Shown: one piece after another, positions 43,924 through 55,981 of the stretch
Position numbering within the stretch: the first letter of the stretch is position 1
Layout of the letters: each line of letters begins with the position of its first letter
Assembly (NCBI GenBank): GCA_002778195.1
Contig: PCDI01000010.1
Span: 992,001-1,056,000 of the forward strand
Origin: Raffaelea ambrosiae
Lineage: Eukaryota; Ascomycota; Sordariomycetes; Ophiostomatales; Ophiostomataceae
DNA length: 64,000 nt
Direction: 5' to 3'
Made by a program: the position numbers and the translations under genes
The notes under the pieces: generated by a model
Database searches by the model: none
What the model saw: only the letters and a program-made list of their open reading frames with translations
What the model was told of the DNA's origin: nothing

Positions 43924-46456
43924 TCACCGGTCCAGGCGCGTCGGCTGCGGCTGCCATCCGTTGAGATAGGCCATCAGGCCCATGCCCAACAGAACAACGC
44001 CCACCATGGACGCATACGGCACGCCGGCCGCCAGGGCCGGGTTGGGGCCCTTAGTCCGCACCGTCGACGGTGTGATCGTGCTGGCACGCGCCAGGAGCAT
44101 CTCGTCGTCCGAGAGCTCGGCGCTGCTGTTGACCGAAGCCGTCTTCGCCAGTGCTTGGCCGTCCTTGCCGGCCGCGTCCGTGCCGTTAACACACGCCACC
44201 GTAGCTCCCTGTGCATCGGGTGCGGACGCATCGCCACCAAACAGGATCGACCCCAGGTTGGATCGTTTGCTGCCGCCGCGGGAAAAGGAACGCGGGATCG
44301 TCTGTGTCGCGCTGGCATTGCCGCCAGCAGCAGCCACGGCGGCAGCTGTTGCAGCAGCAGCGGCGGCCTTGGCGTCTTCTTCATCCCGTATCCGAATCCG
44401 CTGCACCATCTCTGCCAGCGTTTCCCGGTCTGCGTCTCGCTCGGCTTCTGCCTTTTCTGCCCGCTTCCGGAATTCCTCTAGTTGCTGTTTCATGCCTTCC
44501 ATCTCCGATCGTATCGAATCCAGCTCGCCAAACTTGACCTTTCCTGCTGCTTCACCTGCTCGGTCTTGCGGTGCGTTTGCTAGTGATGGCGAACCTGGGC
44601 TGTTGTTGTCTGTGAGTCCAATCTCAAACGGTTCCTTCAGAATGGTGCCCTCGTCACCCAAGCCCTTTGCGGACCCGTTCATCCGATGCGCCAGTCCATT
44701 GTCGATGGTCGTGGATGCGGCCTCCTCTAGTCGTCTTGCCATCTCCTCAGCTGTCCTCCGTGCCTCCTGTTCTCTCTGCAGCTTATCCTCCAGTTCGCGC
44801 ATGCGCGAGTGCTGCGAATCGATTTCTCTCTTGGCCGTGTTCAGGGCATCCGTCAATTGCAGGACTTGACCCATAACATCTGGCCGGATGGGGGATGTGT
44901 TTGGTCCCGACCCAGACTTTGGTCGTTCAGTAGTAACCCTCTTCAGAGAGGGCACGTCGGGCTTTTCAGGTAGTGGTTGTTGTGGGGGTGGTGCTGGCGG
45001 GTCTGTGAATCTCGCCTTAGCATCGGGGCGGAAAGGCATGCCGTTGCCGTTGACCATCTGCGGCTGCTGCCGTTGTGGTTCGGGGACCTCGATCTTGGGG
45101 TCATTCCGGATGTCGTCCTTGGACAGGAGGGCCTTTAGGAATTCCTGTGTCCGGATCAAGTCTTGCGACTGTTGCTTTGCGTTACGCATTTCTTGCTGCG
45201 TGGCTGTTAGATACACGGCAAACCAAACCTGTGTTGAAAACGAAACAGACATAAGAGCATCGAGAAAAAAAAAGAGTAATACATACGTGTATCTTTTTCA
45301 CTATCGCCTCGGTGGATGGACCGGTAAACCACAAACCACGCTGAAGCGCCATGCCATTAGCCTGGGCGTTCATGTTGTTTGTCGGAGCCATCCGGCCGGC
45401 AGTGCCAATAGACGACTGGCTCCCAGGACGCCCACGGAATGGCATGCCGTTCATCTGCGGGCCCATGATGGCGCCGTTGGCCGGGTCGAGGTCGCCAAAG
45501 TTCATGTCCAGCAAGCTGGTCGCCGAGTTGATGTAGCCGGCATGTTCGACCTTGGCAGCGACCTTGTGGTGGACGACGGATTTCTGGTCCTCGCTAACAA
45601 TATCGATACCCAGCTCAAGATGGTCGTTGGTCTGCAGCTCGTGGGGGTCGGATTCCCGGTTCTCGGCCGAAAGACGACTGCCGTTGACAAAGGTGCCGTT
45701 GGATGACTTAATGTCGCGGATCCAGACCTTGCCCTGGCGGTCGGCCCAGATTTCCGCATGCTGACGTGATAGTACCTTGCTATCAAAGTAGCCGTTGACG
45801 GTTGTGGGTGTAGTGCTTTTGTTGGTCTGGCGGCCGATACGCAGGGTCTCGGGCAGAAAGGGGACAGTGATGGTCTTGCGATCGAATGTGCCATTAAGCG
45901 AGATCAGATAGAGGACCGGCTGGCCCGGCGGCGGCGCCGAGTCGCCCGCTGGGCGTGCCATGGCGCCGTTGGATGTGTTGTTGTTTCCGTTGCCGTTGCC
46001 GTTGGAGGGCGCGTTCTGGCCCATGACAAATGGAAGCAGCTGATGGGGGCCGACGCCGTTGGGGCCAGACATGGGCTGGCGACCGCCGGCGCTGCGGACA
46101 AACTCAGACTGGGCATCCACGGGCTTGTTGGCCGACCATTGCGCTTTTTGTATCGGTCGCTTGCGTAGAGTGGTGATGGGCAGGCCGTTTGGTTCGTTGA
46201 CGGGGGTGACGGTGCCGATGCCAGCTGGAGCGCCGTTCGTGGAGCCGTTGGACGAAACGAGGGTGGACGAGGACGACGTGGACGAGTTGGAGGAGATGGA
46301 TGACGACGAGTTCGTTCGCTGGATGGACTTGCGCGGTGCAAACATGCCTCTAACCTCGTCGTGGTTGACGGAGCCGTTCAGGGACTGGCCGCCGCTACTA
46401 CCCCATGCCGGCCGGTTGATGCTGCCGAAGCTGGGCGGGTTGGCCACCGCAGTCAT
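43924..46456 (-). CDS. pro45: FHA domain, coiled coil, tail-anchored protein (PRO45/SLMAP-like STRIPAK subunit)
   Basis: Exons 46456-45287 and 45228-43924, phase-0 58-nt intron (GTATGT, CAG). The protein is 824 aa. A Ser/Asn/Gly-rich N-terminus precedes an FHA domain (about 170-290) with the canonical residues: TLRIGRQ, VLSRQHAEIW and IKSSNGTFVNG. Coiled-coil segments (REIDSQHSRMRELEDKLQRE; MEGMKQQLEEFRKRAEKAEA) follow. A single C-terminal hydrophobic helix (YASMVGVVLLGMGLMAYL) ends the protein as a tail anchor. This order is that of SLMAP/Far9-Far10 and Sordaria PRO45, the membrane-tethering subunit of the STRIPAK phosphatase-kinase complex needed for fruiting-body development and hyphal fusion. 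The assignment rests on domain architecture. Confidence 0.88.
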
Positions 46457-48106
46457 GGAGGAGAGGGACGGGTGGGCCGCGGGTGAGGATGGTGGTGATG
46501 GAGGGAGGGGTTGGGGAGACTGTCGGCGAGTATGAGGCTCGTGACTGACTGATGGGCGAGACGAGGCCGCAGCCGTCGAACGCCTCGCGCGCTCGCTCGT
46601 GTGCCCTCGATGCTCAACGCGCGGTGCAGCTGATGCAAGGCACAGGCCGACTCACGGGGATCGCGATGTCTGCCAGAAATGCGGTCATTCGGCAGGCTGC
46701 TTGTCGAGGGCGGGGATGTGTCTGACGCGGGTGATCTCGCGATGGAGAAGCGAGATGGGCGAAGAAAAAGACACGGTCGGATAATGGACCCCTTGGAGTA
46801 CGTGCGAGCGTGCTAGGGCCGGAGCGTAAAAAAGGAACGGCAAAAAAAGGAACGTTCGCGTCCGTCGGGCAAATGAATCGTCGAAAAAGGGGGAGGGGGT
46901 TGGTGCGTGATCGGAGAACGGTGAAGAAAAAGGGAGGACACCCTTTTTTCAGTTCCAATTGAGAATCAGCGGGCAAGGTCGGCGGCCGGGATCCGCAGCC
47001 TCGAAAGGCGGCCCTGAGGACGCAAAAAAAAAAGGGAATGGGATCGCTTCAATGCTGCGTGCGGGAAATGTAGAAGCAGGCCTGGCGAAGGCGGTCGGGT
47101 GCGCTGGGCCGTCGTGGATGATGGAAAACGGCGTTCGTGTGGCAAATGGGATGGATGGGTATGTTTTCGCGGGTTTTCGTGATGGTCGATGTTTTCTGAC
47201 TGGGTTTTTCGTTGCTGTATTTTTTTTTCCCCTTTCCTGTTCTTCAGGAGATGGAACAGGAGACAGGGTCGCTCCTCCCCCATGCAGTAGTTGTACGGGC
47301 GGGACACGAATTGGCCTACAGTGGGTTCGCTCAGCAACTCGCTCCTTCCCTCCACTCTTTTTTTTTTTCGCTCGTTCGCCCTTCTCGCCCTTTTCGCAGA
47401 TTTGGCTAGGGCGCTAGTGTGACTGTGACTGGCTGTAGCCCGCCCAGGACACGCGCCGTCACCCGTCTGTTTTGCCTCTGTGATTTGCTCTTCTCCTATT
47501 TTTCCAACCGCGCAAAAGGGCCAGAATGCATAAAGCACCAGACAATGCACCACTGTAGGATTGCGGCCCCCGCCTTTTTTCCTCGCTTCCTTTTCTTTGC
47601 TCGATGCTTTCTGTTGTCTGCGGTGTTTTATTTGCCACTTGCGTCGGATGGTCGCTTTTCTGGCCGCTGTGCTGCATCTTTGTCCTGCATATCGGCTACT
47701 AAGCTGCCAGTACCCCTAAATACGACACGTGATGTGATGAAATGCATTAGTACGGTACTTCTGCTTTGCCGAGAAGTTTGCGCTTATCTCTGGTGCCTGG
47801 CTAACAGGCCGTGGAATGTGCTACATAGAAGTCCCTGATTGGCCCGAGCTCTGTGGTGGGGTACATGGTCCGTGCGCATGCCGTCTGTCGGACACCGCGT
47901 TGGACCGAAGAATGCAAAAGTGAATGAAGCTCTTTTTCTGGTAGCTGGTTGGGATTTTCACTGGTGGTTCGAGCAGAGACGATATATCGGCACACCCGAC
48001 ACAAAGGGTCCAAGACCACACACGACACCTCCCCGACCAGCTCGCATGCCCCATTGAAGCTCAACCCGGAGCTTCCAGATATAAGGACAAGCAACAGAAG
48101 CTCAGC
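46457..48106. other. Divergent region between PRO45-like and MGR2 genes
   Basis: 1.65 kb, including a likely long 5' leader of the PRO45-like gene. Short homopolymers only. ORFs are domain-free and probably chance. Confidence 0.45.
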
Positions 48107-48751
48107 ATGCCCGTTCCGGTCGGCGCAGGTGGCCAATATGGCCCCTCCAATTTTGACAAGCGTATGTGCAGACACAGATGATATCTGGTGATGCTAGCCT
48201 GAAGCGCCGGCTATAGCGGCGACAGAAAGCAAATATCTAGCGGTCAGGCAGCATATGCTAACAGTTTTTTTGCAGTCAAGATGGGTGCCATGATGGGTGG
48301 CAGTACGTTTCTACAACTCTGCTGGTCGTGAAGGTGACCTCACTAACACTTGCATAGCTGTTGGAGTCATCATCGGCTTCATCTATGGTATGTTTGTCTG
48401 GGAGAACACTTCCTCTGGTGGGAACATTGTGCTGACCAGCAAGGAACTGTCAACATCTTCCGATACGGCGCCGGCGCCAACGGTGTCATGCGAACACTCG
48501 GCCAGTACATGGCCGCCTCGGGGGCCACGTTTGGGTAGGCAATTCCTCTTCCAGGCTGCCCTGCTTTACCTTCAAATCCAGGTCGTGAGCATTTCATATC
48601 CTAACCACCCTCCAGCTTCTTCATGTCCATCGGCAGTGTCATCCGCAGTGACGCCTCCCCCATCGTCCAACAAGCCTACGCTCACGCACAGCGGAAACCA
48701 TGGATCATGGCCGCTGACCAGGCCTACCGGCCACGTCCTCGCAACGAGTAA
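48107..48751 (+). CDS. MGR2: Mgr2/ROMO1-family subunit of the TIM23 mitochondrial import channel
   Basis: Five small exons: 48107-48161, 48276-48302 (27 nt), 48358-48387 (30 nt), 48444-48534 and 48616-48751. Donors are GTATGT, GTACGT, GTATGT and GTAGGC; phases 1, 1, 1 and 2 all fit. The 112-aa product starts MPVPVGAGGQYGPSNFDKLK. Transmembrane segment 1 is glycine-zipper-like (GAMMGGTVGVIIGFIYG). The conserved NIFRYGAGANGVMRTLGQYM block and segment 2 (SGATFGFFMSIGSVIR) follow. The tail ends RPRPRNE. In yeast Mgr2 couples Tim21 to TIM23 and gates lateral release of inner-membrane proteins. No single reading frame shows this gene, which is easily missed. Confidence 0.92.
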
Positions 48752-50544
48752 GCAGAAGACCTCTGAATGCCGACTCGCCGATGATGTGAGCCGAAGCGAG
48801 ATGAGACGAGAACGTCCGAAACGAAACGGATGAGGTCAATCCTCAAACCTCCCTCCTCTCTACGGCGCCGTTAGCTTTCGCTCGGCAGGCGCTTCGTGCC
48901 AACACAAAACGCCACTCCCAGCCCTTACTATGTCTTTCTGGCCAGCAATCTCTCTTGATATAGGACCTGTACCGTTGTTATAAGTGCATATTGGGTGGAG
49001 GAGGAAGTAAAAGCAAAAGGTGTGGTTGATAAGAAGTGTAAAAAAATATATGGAAATGCATGCCGACTTCCCACAGATAATTTCACACACCAGTGACCCG
49101 GCAGGAAGCTGAAAAAGGGACACTCTCTTTCTGAAAGGGCGCAGCATGTTACCGGGTCCGAAGTCTGCATATACGACTATGAGGAGTCAAAGTAGTACAA
49201 TGCAGGAACCGGCTACCACCCTCTTGCGCTTTACACGTAACTCGTCATATACCTTCATTGACCACTGCCCTGATCGGATTGTCGTTTCACGGGACCGAGA
49301 GGATCCCGTCCGCACCGCAGTGCTTTTTGTACCATTGAACTGACCGACGGTCCGCTAGGGAATGGCTGCTTCGGCCGTTTTCCTCTTCTCCTTTCCTTCG
49401 TTCTTTTTCTTACATCGTCGTGTATTATCGTGTTGCATGCCACGACATATTCTTCATCTCCTTCCCAAGCCACATTTACATAGTATGCCCGTGAATTGCC
49501 GCAACCAGTAGGTAGATTTCCTGGTGTGCAGCCGCCTCCAGTCGGCTATGGTGGGATTGGCTGGCCGGCTTGCAGGGGCGAACCACCCGCTGAACCAAGT
49601 TCCAAATGCCGGTATCTCACTCCAACCGCAACTTCCGGGCACCGCCTGTGGCTGCATATGACGTATGGCTTTTCGCGAGATCAGATGTGAACCAGTCTTC
49701 ATGTTTCTCGATCTTTACCCAAATGGCGTGGTGCTTTTGCAGGGATATTCCCAGATGTCCGTGGATTGGTCTTCGGTAATTGAAGTTCAGATGCATAAAA
49801 CATGGCTTGTCCCGGTATCTTTCGCGCCTTACGGACTTACATATAGGGGTTTCCGGACGAAGCACCTCTAACGCTTGGGCTTTTTTTCTTTTCTTTTTCG
49901 TGGTTGTGGCCGTGTCTAGTGGATTGTTCTTGCGTGGCTTCTTGCGTAATTTCCAGTCTTCCCTTCTGCTGCACTCCTGCATACATTTAGACGGAGGAAC
50001 CAATGCTGTGCTTGCCACTTCACTTACACCTCTTTCCGTATATTTTTCTATTTAAAGATTGTGAGCAAAGATATTTCAACTATGTCTTCGGAACAAAATA
50101 GGGGTATCTGGCCGGAGTGTGAAGAACTGGGTGTGTGGAAATTTGTGCAACCAACGTCAAGATAAAACCAAAACTCTCAAAAATCGAAGTGGGCTGTTTC
50201 GGTTGAACTTTGGCTGCCGCCTGTCAATCTTGTACAATTGTGATGCAGTTATCGTTTGTATCTGCAAATAGAGCAAGGATACGAGCAGGGCACGCTGCGG
50301 TCGCTCCTGTGAGCACTCGCCAACCATGTGCCAGACTTCCTCACGATCCTACCGGACTGCCGTTGCATATTTTATGTTACTACTGCAAGTGGAAGTGATT
50401 TCGGGTCCGAGATATCGAGATATCGTATAAAGGTATGAGGTTGCCGTTCGAGTTTGCAATCTCGAGAAACGCCCTACCGTCAATCCATTTGTCCTCTCAA
50501 AGTGAAGCCAACATATGACCTCTTTGCTGAATAAAAGTGCCACA
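48752..50544. other. Intergenic between MGR2 and the laccase gene
   Basis: 1.8 kb. GATATCGAGATATCG near 50411 is a short near-palindromic repeat in the laccase promoter, 130 nt before the ATG, and TATAAAGG at 50425 is a plausible TATA box. No gene is seen. Confidence 0.45.
50425..50430 (+). promoter_or_regulatory. TATA box of the laccase gene
   Basis: TATAAA within CGTATAAAGG, about 115 nt before ATG 50545. Confidence 0.5.
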
Positions 50545-52568
50545 ATGGGACTGTTTCGTTTTCTCCTTATTGGACTGACTGTCTACCTTGCTGAGGCCAG
50601 ACTTCCCCAGTCCCAGACAAATGGGTATGTCTCAGTCCAGCACACCACAAAGAAGCACAACCTAACCACGTGTAGCAATTCTGTCCTTGGCACTCTAGAC
50701 GCGCCAACACTCCCCAAGTTCTTAACAAATAACCCCCTATCCAATGGATACCCTTGGGGTACTCGAACAACAAACAATACAAACCCTTTCAAGGACTATC
50801 CAACTACGGGCGTCATCCGCCAGTACGACTGGACCATCTCAAGATCCACACTGTCTCCAGATGGCTACGAACAAGCCGTGCTGTTGGTCAATGGCGCCTT
50901 TCCTGGTCCCATGATTGAAGCCAATTGGGGCGACACCATACAGGTTACTGTCCACAACAACATCAGCGACCCCGAGGAAGGTACTACCATTCACTGGCAC
51001 GGATTTGTTCAACGGAACACGCCTTGGGAAGACGGCATACCCACCATCACACAGTGTCCCATTGCCCCTGGATCGTCCTTTACATACCAGTTCGAAGCAA
51101 CATTATTTGGTACCTCGTGGTATCACTCCCATTACTCGGCGCAGTACTCAGACGGTATTGAGGGACCGATCGTCATTTATGGACCAATTGAGTATCCATA
51201 CGACATCGATCTCGGGCCAGTTCATCTTGGAGGTAAGCCATTGGTATCCACCGCCGTTCGTGTCTGACCGGCCATATTTTTGTTGCCTTCCACTCACAAA
51301 CCTAGACTGGACTCACGTCAGCTATATCAAGGTGCTGGAGGCCCTCCTCGCACCTGGCGGCGACCCGACGGTCTCCACCGATACCAACCTTATCCAGGGT
51401 AAAAACAATTTTGACTGCAGCAACTCGAAAGCCGATGACCCGGCGCCATGCACGTCAGATGCCGGCGTGGCCGAATTTCAGTTCACACCCGGCAAGGTCC
51501 ACCGTCTGAGGTTAATAAACTCGGGTTCCGAGGGCATCCAGCACTTTTCCATTGACGGGCACACATTGACCGTCATTGCCTACGACTTTGTCCCCATAGA
51601 GGCCTATGATACCCAGGTCATCACACTCGGCGTCGGGCAGCGTGCCGATGTCCTCGTCAAAGCCGACGCAGATCCCGCCCAGTCGTCATACTGGATGCGC
51701 AGCAACATCGATGTCGCCTGTTCGCTGTCCAAAAATCCCAACGCCACGGCTATTGTGTACTACGGCACCCCGCCCGCTTCTGGGGGCCAGCCCCCAATCA
51801 ACTCGACCTCCCCGGCCGCCCCCAACTACGGCCAGTGTGCCAACGATGACCTCGCAATGACACGCCCACTGTATCTCATGACTCTTCCTGAGCAGAGCTG
51901 GACACACACCATGGACACGACACAGTTTATCAATGCGTCCAATGTGAGCCTCTGGACCCTCGACGGCATCAGCTTTCGGGGCGACTACAACGCACCGACC
52001 TTGCTGCTGGCCAGCCTGAGCAACACGACCTGGCCAGAAGAATGGAATGCGCGCAATCTGTATACAAATACATCAGCGCGGATTATCTTGGAGAACAACA
52101 GTCCCTCTCAGTAAGTGACATCCAGGGCATACAATCTATGGAGCAAGGACTAATCTGTTACACCAGACACCCCATGCACTTGCATGGAGACAACTTTTAT
52201 GTCCTACACGAAGGCCCTGGAACATGGGACGGGACGATTGTGAACCCTGACTACCCCATGCGGCGCGATGTACAGTTGGTGCGTCCCTATGGCCACCTGG
52301 TCATCCAGTTTGATGCCACCAATCCAGGTATGCGATATCCACCGCAAACACGGCAAAATCCCGTACTAACGAACTAACGATTACAGGCGTCTGGCCATAT
52401 CACTGCCACATTGCCTGGCACTCGTCTGGTGGCTTCTTCATACAGTTCATTATGCAGCCAGAACAGATTACGCAGTTTCGCATCCCGAGTATCATGGCAC
52501 AGACATGCAGGGACTGGGCTGCTTGGACCGGTACAAATGTGCCGGATCAGATTGACAGCGGCATATGA
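50545..52568 (+). CDS. Secreted multicopper oxidase (asco-laccase)
   Basis: Exons 50545-51232, 51306-52110, 52167-52327 and 52387-52568; introns are 73, 56 and 59 nt. The protein is 611 aa. ATG 50545 gives a signal peptide (MGLFRFLLIGLTVYLAEARL); an in-frame ATG 30 nt upstream is less suitable. All four copper motifs are present: HWHG (His150, His152), WYHSHY (His194, His196), HPMHLHG and HCHIAWH, so an active blue copper oxidase is expected. After HCHIAWH the T1 axial position is Phe (SSGGF) where ascomycete laccases usually have Leu. The protein ends exactly in DSGI, the type of C-terminal plug that enters the trinuclear copper channel in asco-laccases, with no propeptide after it. Several N-glycosylation sites are visible. 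Substrates are probably phenols. Confidence 0.94.
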
Positions 52569-52860
52569 TTTCCGTCTTACACCCATATTTTTTTGTTTTA
52601 TTCTCGGTGCATTCCAAAAATAAAGACTATTCTTCATTGTAACTATACCTGGAAGTCAACCCCCCAAAATAAAATATATTTTTTTTTATATAACCAGCCC
52701 CTGAAAAACAAAATAGTACAAAAATAAACGTCCATACGAAAAGTTTGAAAATAATGCACCTGGATGTCAATATCCATGTAGTTATCGCTTTGACCTTGTT
52801 TCCCCAAATACAAAATAAGTACCTCCCCTCAGATGTGTCAGAAAATCAAAGAAAATCCTG

Positions 52861-54155
52861 TCAGACCTCCGACCATAGCCGCCGGAACTCCGCTAAGGCC
52901 ACAAAAATGGCCTCGTCTGTCCGGATGTTGCGCGTGCCCTGGTTGGGCAGCACATCCACCCAGTGATCAAACATGTCGCGCACATTCGCCTTGGTGATGC
53001 CCACCTCTTCGAGACTGCTGTCGTTCATGGCTGCGTACTCGAGACCGCGCGGCCCGCCAAAGACAATCAGCAGATGCTGGAAGTCGAGACCGCCAGGGCT
53101 CACGTTGGAAAACGCCTTGGACGCCGGCAGGCCGCGCTCGGAGGTGCCAATACTGATGTCGTATCCGCCCTCGTAGGGCGACTCGGTGAAGACGTTGGAG
53201 AGGGATGACGTCTGGCGGACCTGGTAGCCCCAGTAGTAACCGGCTTCGGTGCGGGGTGCGGTTGGGTCGACGGCCTCGCCCTCGTCAAAGTTTTGTGTGG
53301 GAAAGTGCAGGGTGACGCGTGTCTTGAGTGGGATCTCCTCCTTGATGGAGACCGGTTTCCGCAGGCCGACATCGACAACAGTTCTGCGCTTGTTAGCATG
53401 ATTTGCTAATGACGACTAGACACACAGCCTCTAGGATCCCTTCCAACCTGCACGTACTTCTTTCCCGCGTCCGGCTTCCCGGAAATGGTCAGGCCCTCCA
53501 TGTAGGGCAGATGCTCGTCCTTGAAGATGTGGTGCGGCATGTCCAGGTTCGGGAACAGGCCCTGCAGACGGAGGTTGGGATGGAGCGGGAAGAGGCTCTT
53601 GCGCATAAACGTGGGCGTCTCCATGTACGTGAGAAGGTGAAAGAGGTAGTGGGACGGGTCGATGTCGCCGGTGTAGGCGTCGTGGTCGACGGCTTTTGGT
53701 CGCGAGTCCAACGGCCGGTCGTCGAAGATGACAATTTCGTCGACGGAGAACATGGCAAGAGCGCGGGCGACCCGGGAGGGGCTATTGATTCTCTGTTCGG
53801 AGGTCGAGCAGCTGGACCAGTTAGCACACGACCCAAAGCTGGCAAAGAGTCGAAAGCCGAACGAGTCGAATTTGAAGACAGGGAAGAGAGGGAGGAGACA
53901 TACTCTGCGAGGATGCTGGTCGGTATAGCTACTGAAACGGTCCATTCTCGCCCGCCCGTCGGCTTGTACCGTGTCGACGGATTGAAGGTCATCTTTCCGC
54001 CGTCATCGTCGATCCTCCTCCTCTGCAGCGGGTGTTAGCACAACGTCCGGGCAGTGCGATTTTGCCTGGTCGTTTCTTGAAGAGTCCGAGACCGCCAAGC
54101 TTTGCGCCGTAGCGAGCAGAAGGGCACTTACTTTGAAACCGTCTCCGTAAGACAT
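52861..54155 (-). CDS. SPOUT-superfamily RNA methyltransferase (DUF171/SPOUT1-like)
   Basis: Exons 54155-54132 (24 nt, MSYGDGFK), 54022-53904, 53811-53458 and 53383-52861; introns are 109, 92 and 74 nt with GTAAGT, GTATGT and GTACGT donors and CTAAC branch sites. The protein is 339 aa. Blocks match the family that includes human SPOUT1/C9orf114: WTVSVAIPTSILAD, RVARALAMFSVDEIVIFDD, the PHHIFKDEHLPYMEGLTISG segment, TVVDVGLRKPVSIKEEIP, and the knot region FQHLLIVFGGPRGLEYAAMN ending near VDVLPNQGTRNIRTDEAIFV. The alpha/beta-knot fold binds SAM; human SPOUT1 methylates RNA. It shares a 330-nt divergent promoter with the thioredoxin-like gene. Confidence 0.9.
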
Positions 54156-54484
54156 TGTGGTGCAAGTATTTGGGCGTCCGCAAACAAAAAATTGCCAATT
54201 GCCACTGGAGATTGCGACTTCTCCAGATTCGTCGTCGAATGGGACTCTCTAGAAATTCTCATGAAGCCTTTCCCAGAACTTTTTTTAGTGGAGACCCTCG
54301 AAAATGTCGGCAAAATCTACGGTGGTGGACTCACCGCCTTCCCCTTTTAGACACTTCCCCAGGCTAAAATGGCCAACTGTCACGCCGATCCGCCGACGCC
54401 AACGCCGGACTTCCATTTCGTTCCTACGTCCCCGCCTCCCTGTCTACCCGTGTCATCTTCTCTCGACATCGTCTGCGAAAAACC
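54156..54484. promoter_or_regulatory. Divergent promoter, SPOUT methyltransferase / thioredoxin-like
   Basis: 329 nt between the two start codons, C/T-rich on the thioredoxin side. No TATA box is obvious. Confidence 0.5.
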
Positions 54485-55326
54485 ATGGCTGTTCACGTTA
54501 ACTCTACGTCCCAGTGGCGCCAGATCATCTCCGGCTCGAGCATCGTCGTCACCGACTGTGAGTACTTGCGCAGCTACTATCTGCTCCTTCCCTTGACTGA
54601 CAAATCAACCTCCTGCTCCTCTTAGTCTATGCCGACTGGTGCGGCCCCTGCAAGGTCATTGCGCCTACGTTCGAGTCCCTCGCGACCAAGTTCTCCAAGC
54701 CTGGCCGCATCGCGTTCGCAAAGGTCGACGTCGACAGCCAAAAGGAAATCGCCCAGCAGTACTCGGTCCGCGCCATGCCGACATTTGTCATTCTGCGCAA
54801 CGGCACCGTCATCGAGACCATCCAGGGCGCCAACCCGCCGGCCCTGACGGCGGCCGTCGAGAAGGCCGTCAAGCTGGCCGGCCCGACCCCTGGCGCAGCC
54901 TTCAAGACACCTGGTCGTACCCTGGGGGGCCCGACTGCGGCTGGCGGCCGTGGTCCCGTGCAGGGCCGCGCGCTGTCGTTTGACATCAACAAAGTCATCG
55001 ATGCTCTGGTTGTCTTTGTCGGCCTGTATATTGTCTCCTTGTTCTCGGTAAGTCCACTTTCTCTGTATTGCCTATAAAGAATGATATCCCTTACTAACCC
55101 CCTCTCTCAGCTCGACCCCTACATGGCCGCCCAGAACTCGCAGTTCAACAAGAACAACCCGACCGTTCCGATCAATATCTCGACGGCGTCGGCGCCCATC
55201 AACGGCTCGGTCGGCGGTTCTCGTGGTGCCTCCGCAGGATCTGGGGCATCTGGAGCATCTGGACCGACAGCTGCCCGGAAACCCGCCAGTCAGCAAAAGT
55301 TTAAGACGCTCGCCGACCTGGAATAA
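54485..55326 (+). CDS. Thioredoxin-domain protein with C-terminal membrane segment
   Basis: Exons 54485-54557, 54626-55047 and 55111-55326; introns are 68 and 63 nt, phases 1 and 0. The protein is 236 aa. The thioredoxin fold covers about 1-110 with the active site WCGPCK (Cys30, Cys33), preceded by VVTDFYAD, and the cis-proline loop RAMPTFVILRNG. It therefore should act as a dithiol-disulfide oxidoreductase. After a Gly/Pro-rich linker comes one hydrophobic helix (VIDALVVFVGLYIVSLFS). A Ser/Gly/Ala-rich tail ending KFKTLADLE follows. There is no signal peptide, so the catalytic domain probably faces the cytosol from an intracellular membrane; this topology is inferred. Confidence 0.9.
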
Positions 55327-55981
55327 GAGAGATGTGGACGACTACTAAAAAAATCCGCGGCACGGGCGTCTGGGCGTTGCTTTTCTGTTTTCAATCCTTC
55401 TTCTGTCCTCTCTTTGACGAACAACTGTATTTAGTATGATTGCACATTGCTTTTTTCTTTTTCTTGTTTCTTGCGTCTTGGAAGTTTCATGAAGCAAATC
55501 AACCGAATTTCACCATGCTCGAAGAACTCTTCATGGTACATGGTATAAGTTTGCCATCCGATTCTCACTTCTGATAAATACCATCTCCATCATGTGCCGA
55601 TATCATCAACAGTTTTCGGGAGCGGTAAAGTCTTTCGACCTGCTCTTAGCCACTATGGATCACCTCGACGCCGTAATGGAATTAGCACGAAGGGGATTTG
55701 GTGATCTCTTGACGCTGAGAAGTCAAGAACAGTGCTAACAGATTCCTGTTTCCGTGCCCAGTTGCTGTCCAATTTCCACCTGGATGCCATAGCTGGTCTA
55801 GAATAGAACTGCGCCCAATAGGACGGACTGAAGCTTGGCTTAAACAGCCACGGGGAAGCCGATAATGCCGGCTTTGCGTAATACGGGAATCGCTGGTCGC
55901 CTACGTTTCGCCTGTTCAACGTGGCAGAGAATGAGTCATCCGAGCCACAGACATGAAGTCTGCAGCTGCAAAGAGATCCAT
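55327..55981. other. Intergenic between convergent thioredoxin-like and FAR1-domain genes
   Basis: 655 nt with T-rich 3'-UTR-like sequence near 55450-55475. No gene is seen. Confidence 0.45.
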
